Virus record (IMG/VR): IMGVR_UViG_3300032217_000064
Location: 1 to 21,801 of that record
Source: a virus
Reading direction: 5' to 3' (one strand)
Length of the DNA stretch: 21,801 nt
Shown here: in pieces, positions 21,771 to 21,801 of the stretch
How the letters are laid out: every line of letters starts with the position of its first letter
Numbering within the stretch: position 1 is the stretch's first letter
The notes under the pieces: generated by a model
Told to the model about the DNA's origin: nothing
What the model saw: only the letters and a program-made list of their open reading frames with translations
The model's database searches: none
Translations under genes and position numbers: made by a program

Positions 21771-21801
21771 ATTCTCGCTTTCATTATTTTTAGAGGAAAA
21801 A

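Noticed and set aside
1-21801. tRNA genes, insertion sequences, integrase or toxin-antitoxin genes
   Set aside because: None could be recognised on either strand. No transposase, integrase or cloverleaf signature was seen.

Overview
The window is a piece of a tailed double-stranded DNA phage (Caudoviricetes). Every convincing gene lies on the minus strand, so transcription runs from the right edge to the left. Packing is dense: most neighbours overlap by 1-11 bp (ATGA, GTGA, TAATG or TGATG junctions), which suggests one or a few long polycistronic messages with coupled translation. A P22-type portal, a gp4-like head-tail adaptor and no tape-measure gene or tail-tube array point to a short-tailed (podovirus-like) virion. 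Base composition is roughly half GC. Several small genes (DUF6496, DUF6321, the MAKPGLYAN protein, the C1q-like and LamG-like tail proteins) resemble families I associate with uncultured freshwater and marine phages, probably of Gram-negative hosts. That host inference is from family recall only.

In transcription order (right to left) the layout is as follows. (1) DNA metabolism, 21770-18138: a compact C5 cytosine methyltransferase, a CHCC zinc finger/Toprim/RepA-like primase-helicase, then a 225-bp array of eleven copies of a 12-bp motif in both orientations, then an unknown 215-residue protein. (2) Packaging, 18154-15862: a possible 26-residue ORF, small terminase, a 338-bp non-coding gap with a very GC-rich island and DnaA-box-like sites, and the large terminase. 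(3) Accessory genes, 15833-13540: four small conserved phage proteins (one cysteine-rich), a glycosyltransferase-like protein and a SAM methyltransferase. (4) Head, 13543-7622: portal, small helical protein, scaffold, major capsid protein with an intrinsic terminator behind it, a small protein, a second glycosyltransferase and the adaptor. (5) Virion and fibre proteins, 7595-2477: a series of beta-rich, Ser/Thr/Gly-rich proteins, including a LamG-like protein split by an inserted module and a protein with thirteen gap-free 20-residue repeats. (6) Lysis region, 2474-743: small membrane proteins, a GTA-type holin and an M15 endopeptidase. (7) A C1q-like tail protein and the first 30 codons of another tail protein at the left edge.

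The most interesting observations are these. A gene in the lysis region (2080-1590) can only be read through by a -1 shift, and the frames meet at a perfect dnaX-type slippery heptamer, A AAA AAG. The mixed-orientation repeat array lies directly behind the primase-helicase. A GC-rich island with three DnaA-box-like sites lies between the terminase genes. The primase has an internal start with its own Shine-Dalgarno, placed as in T7 gp4A/4B. A 20-residue repeat protein ends in exact 10-residue tryptophan repeats.
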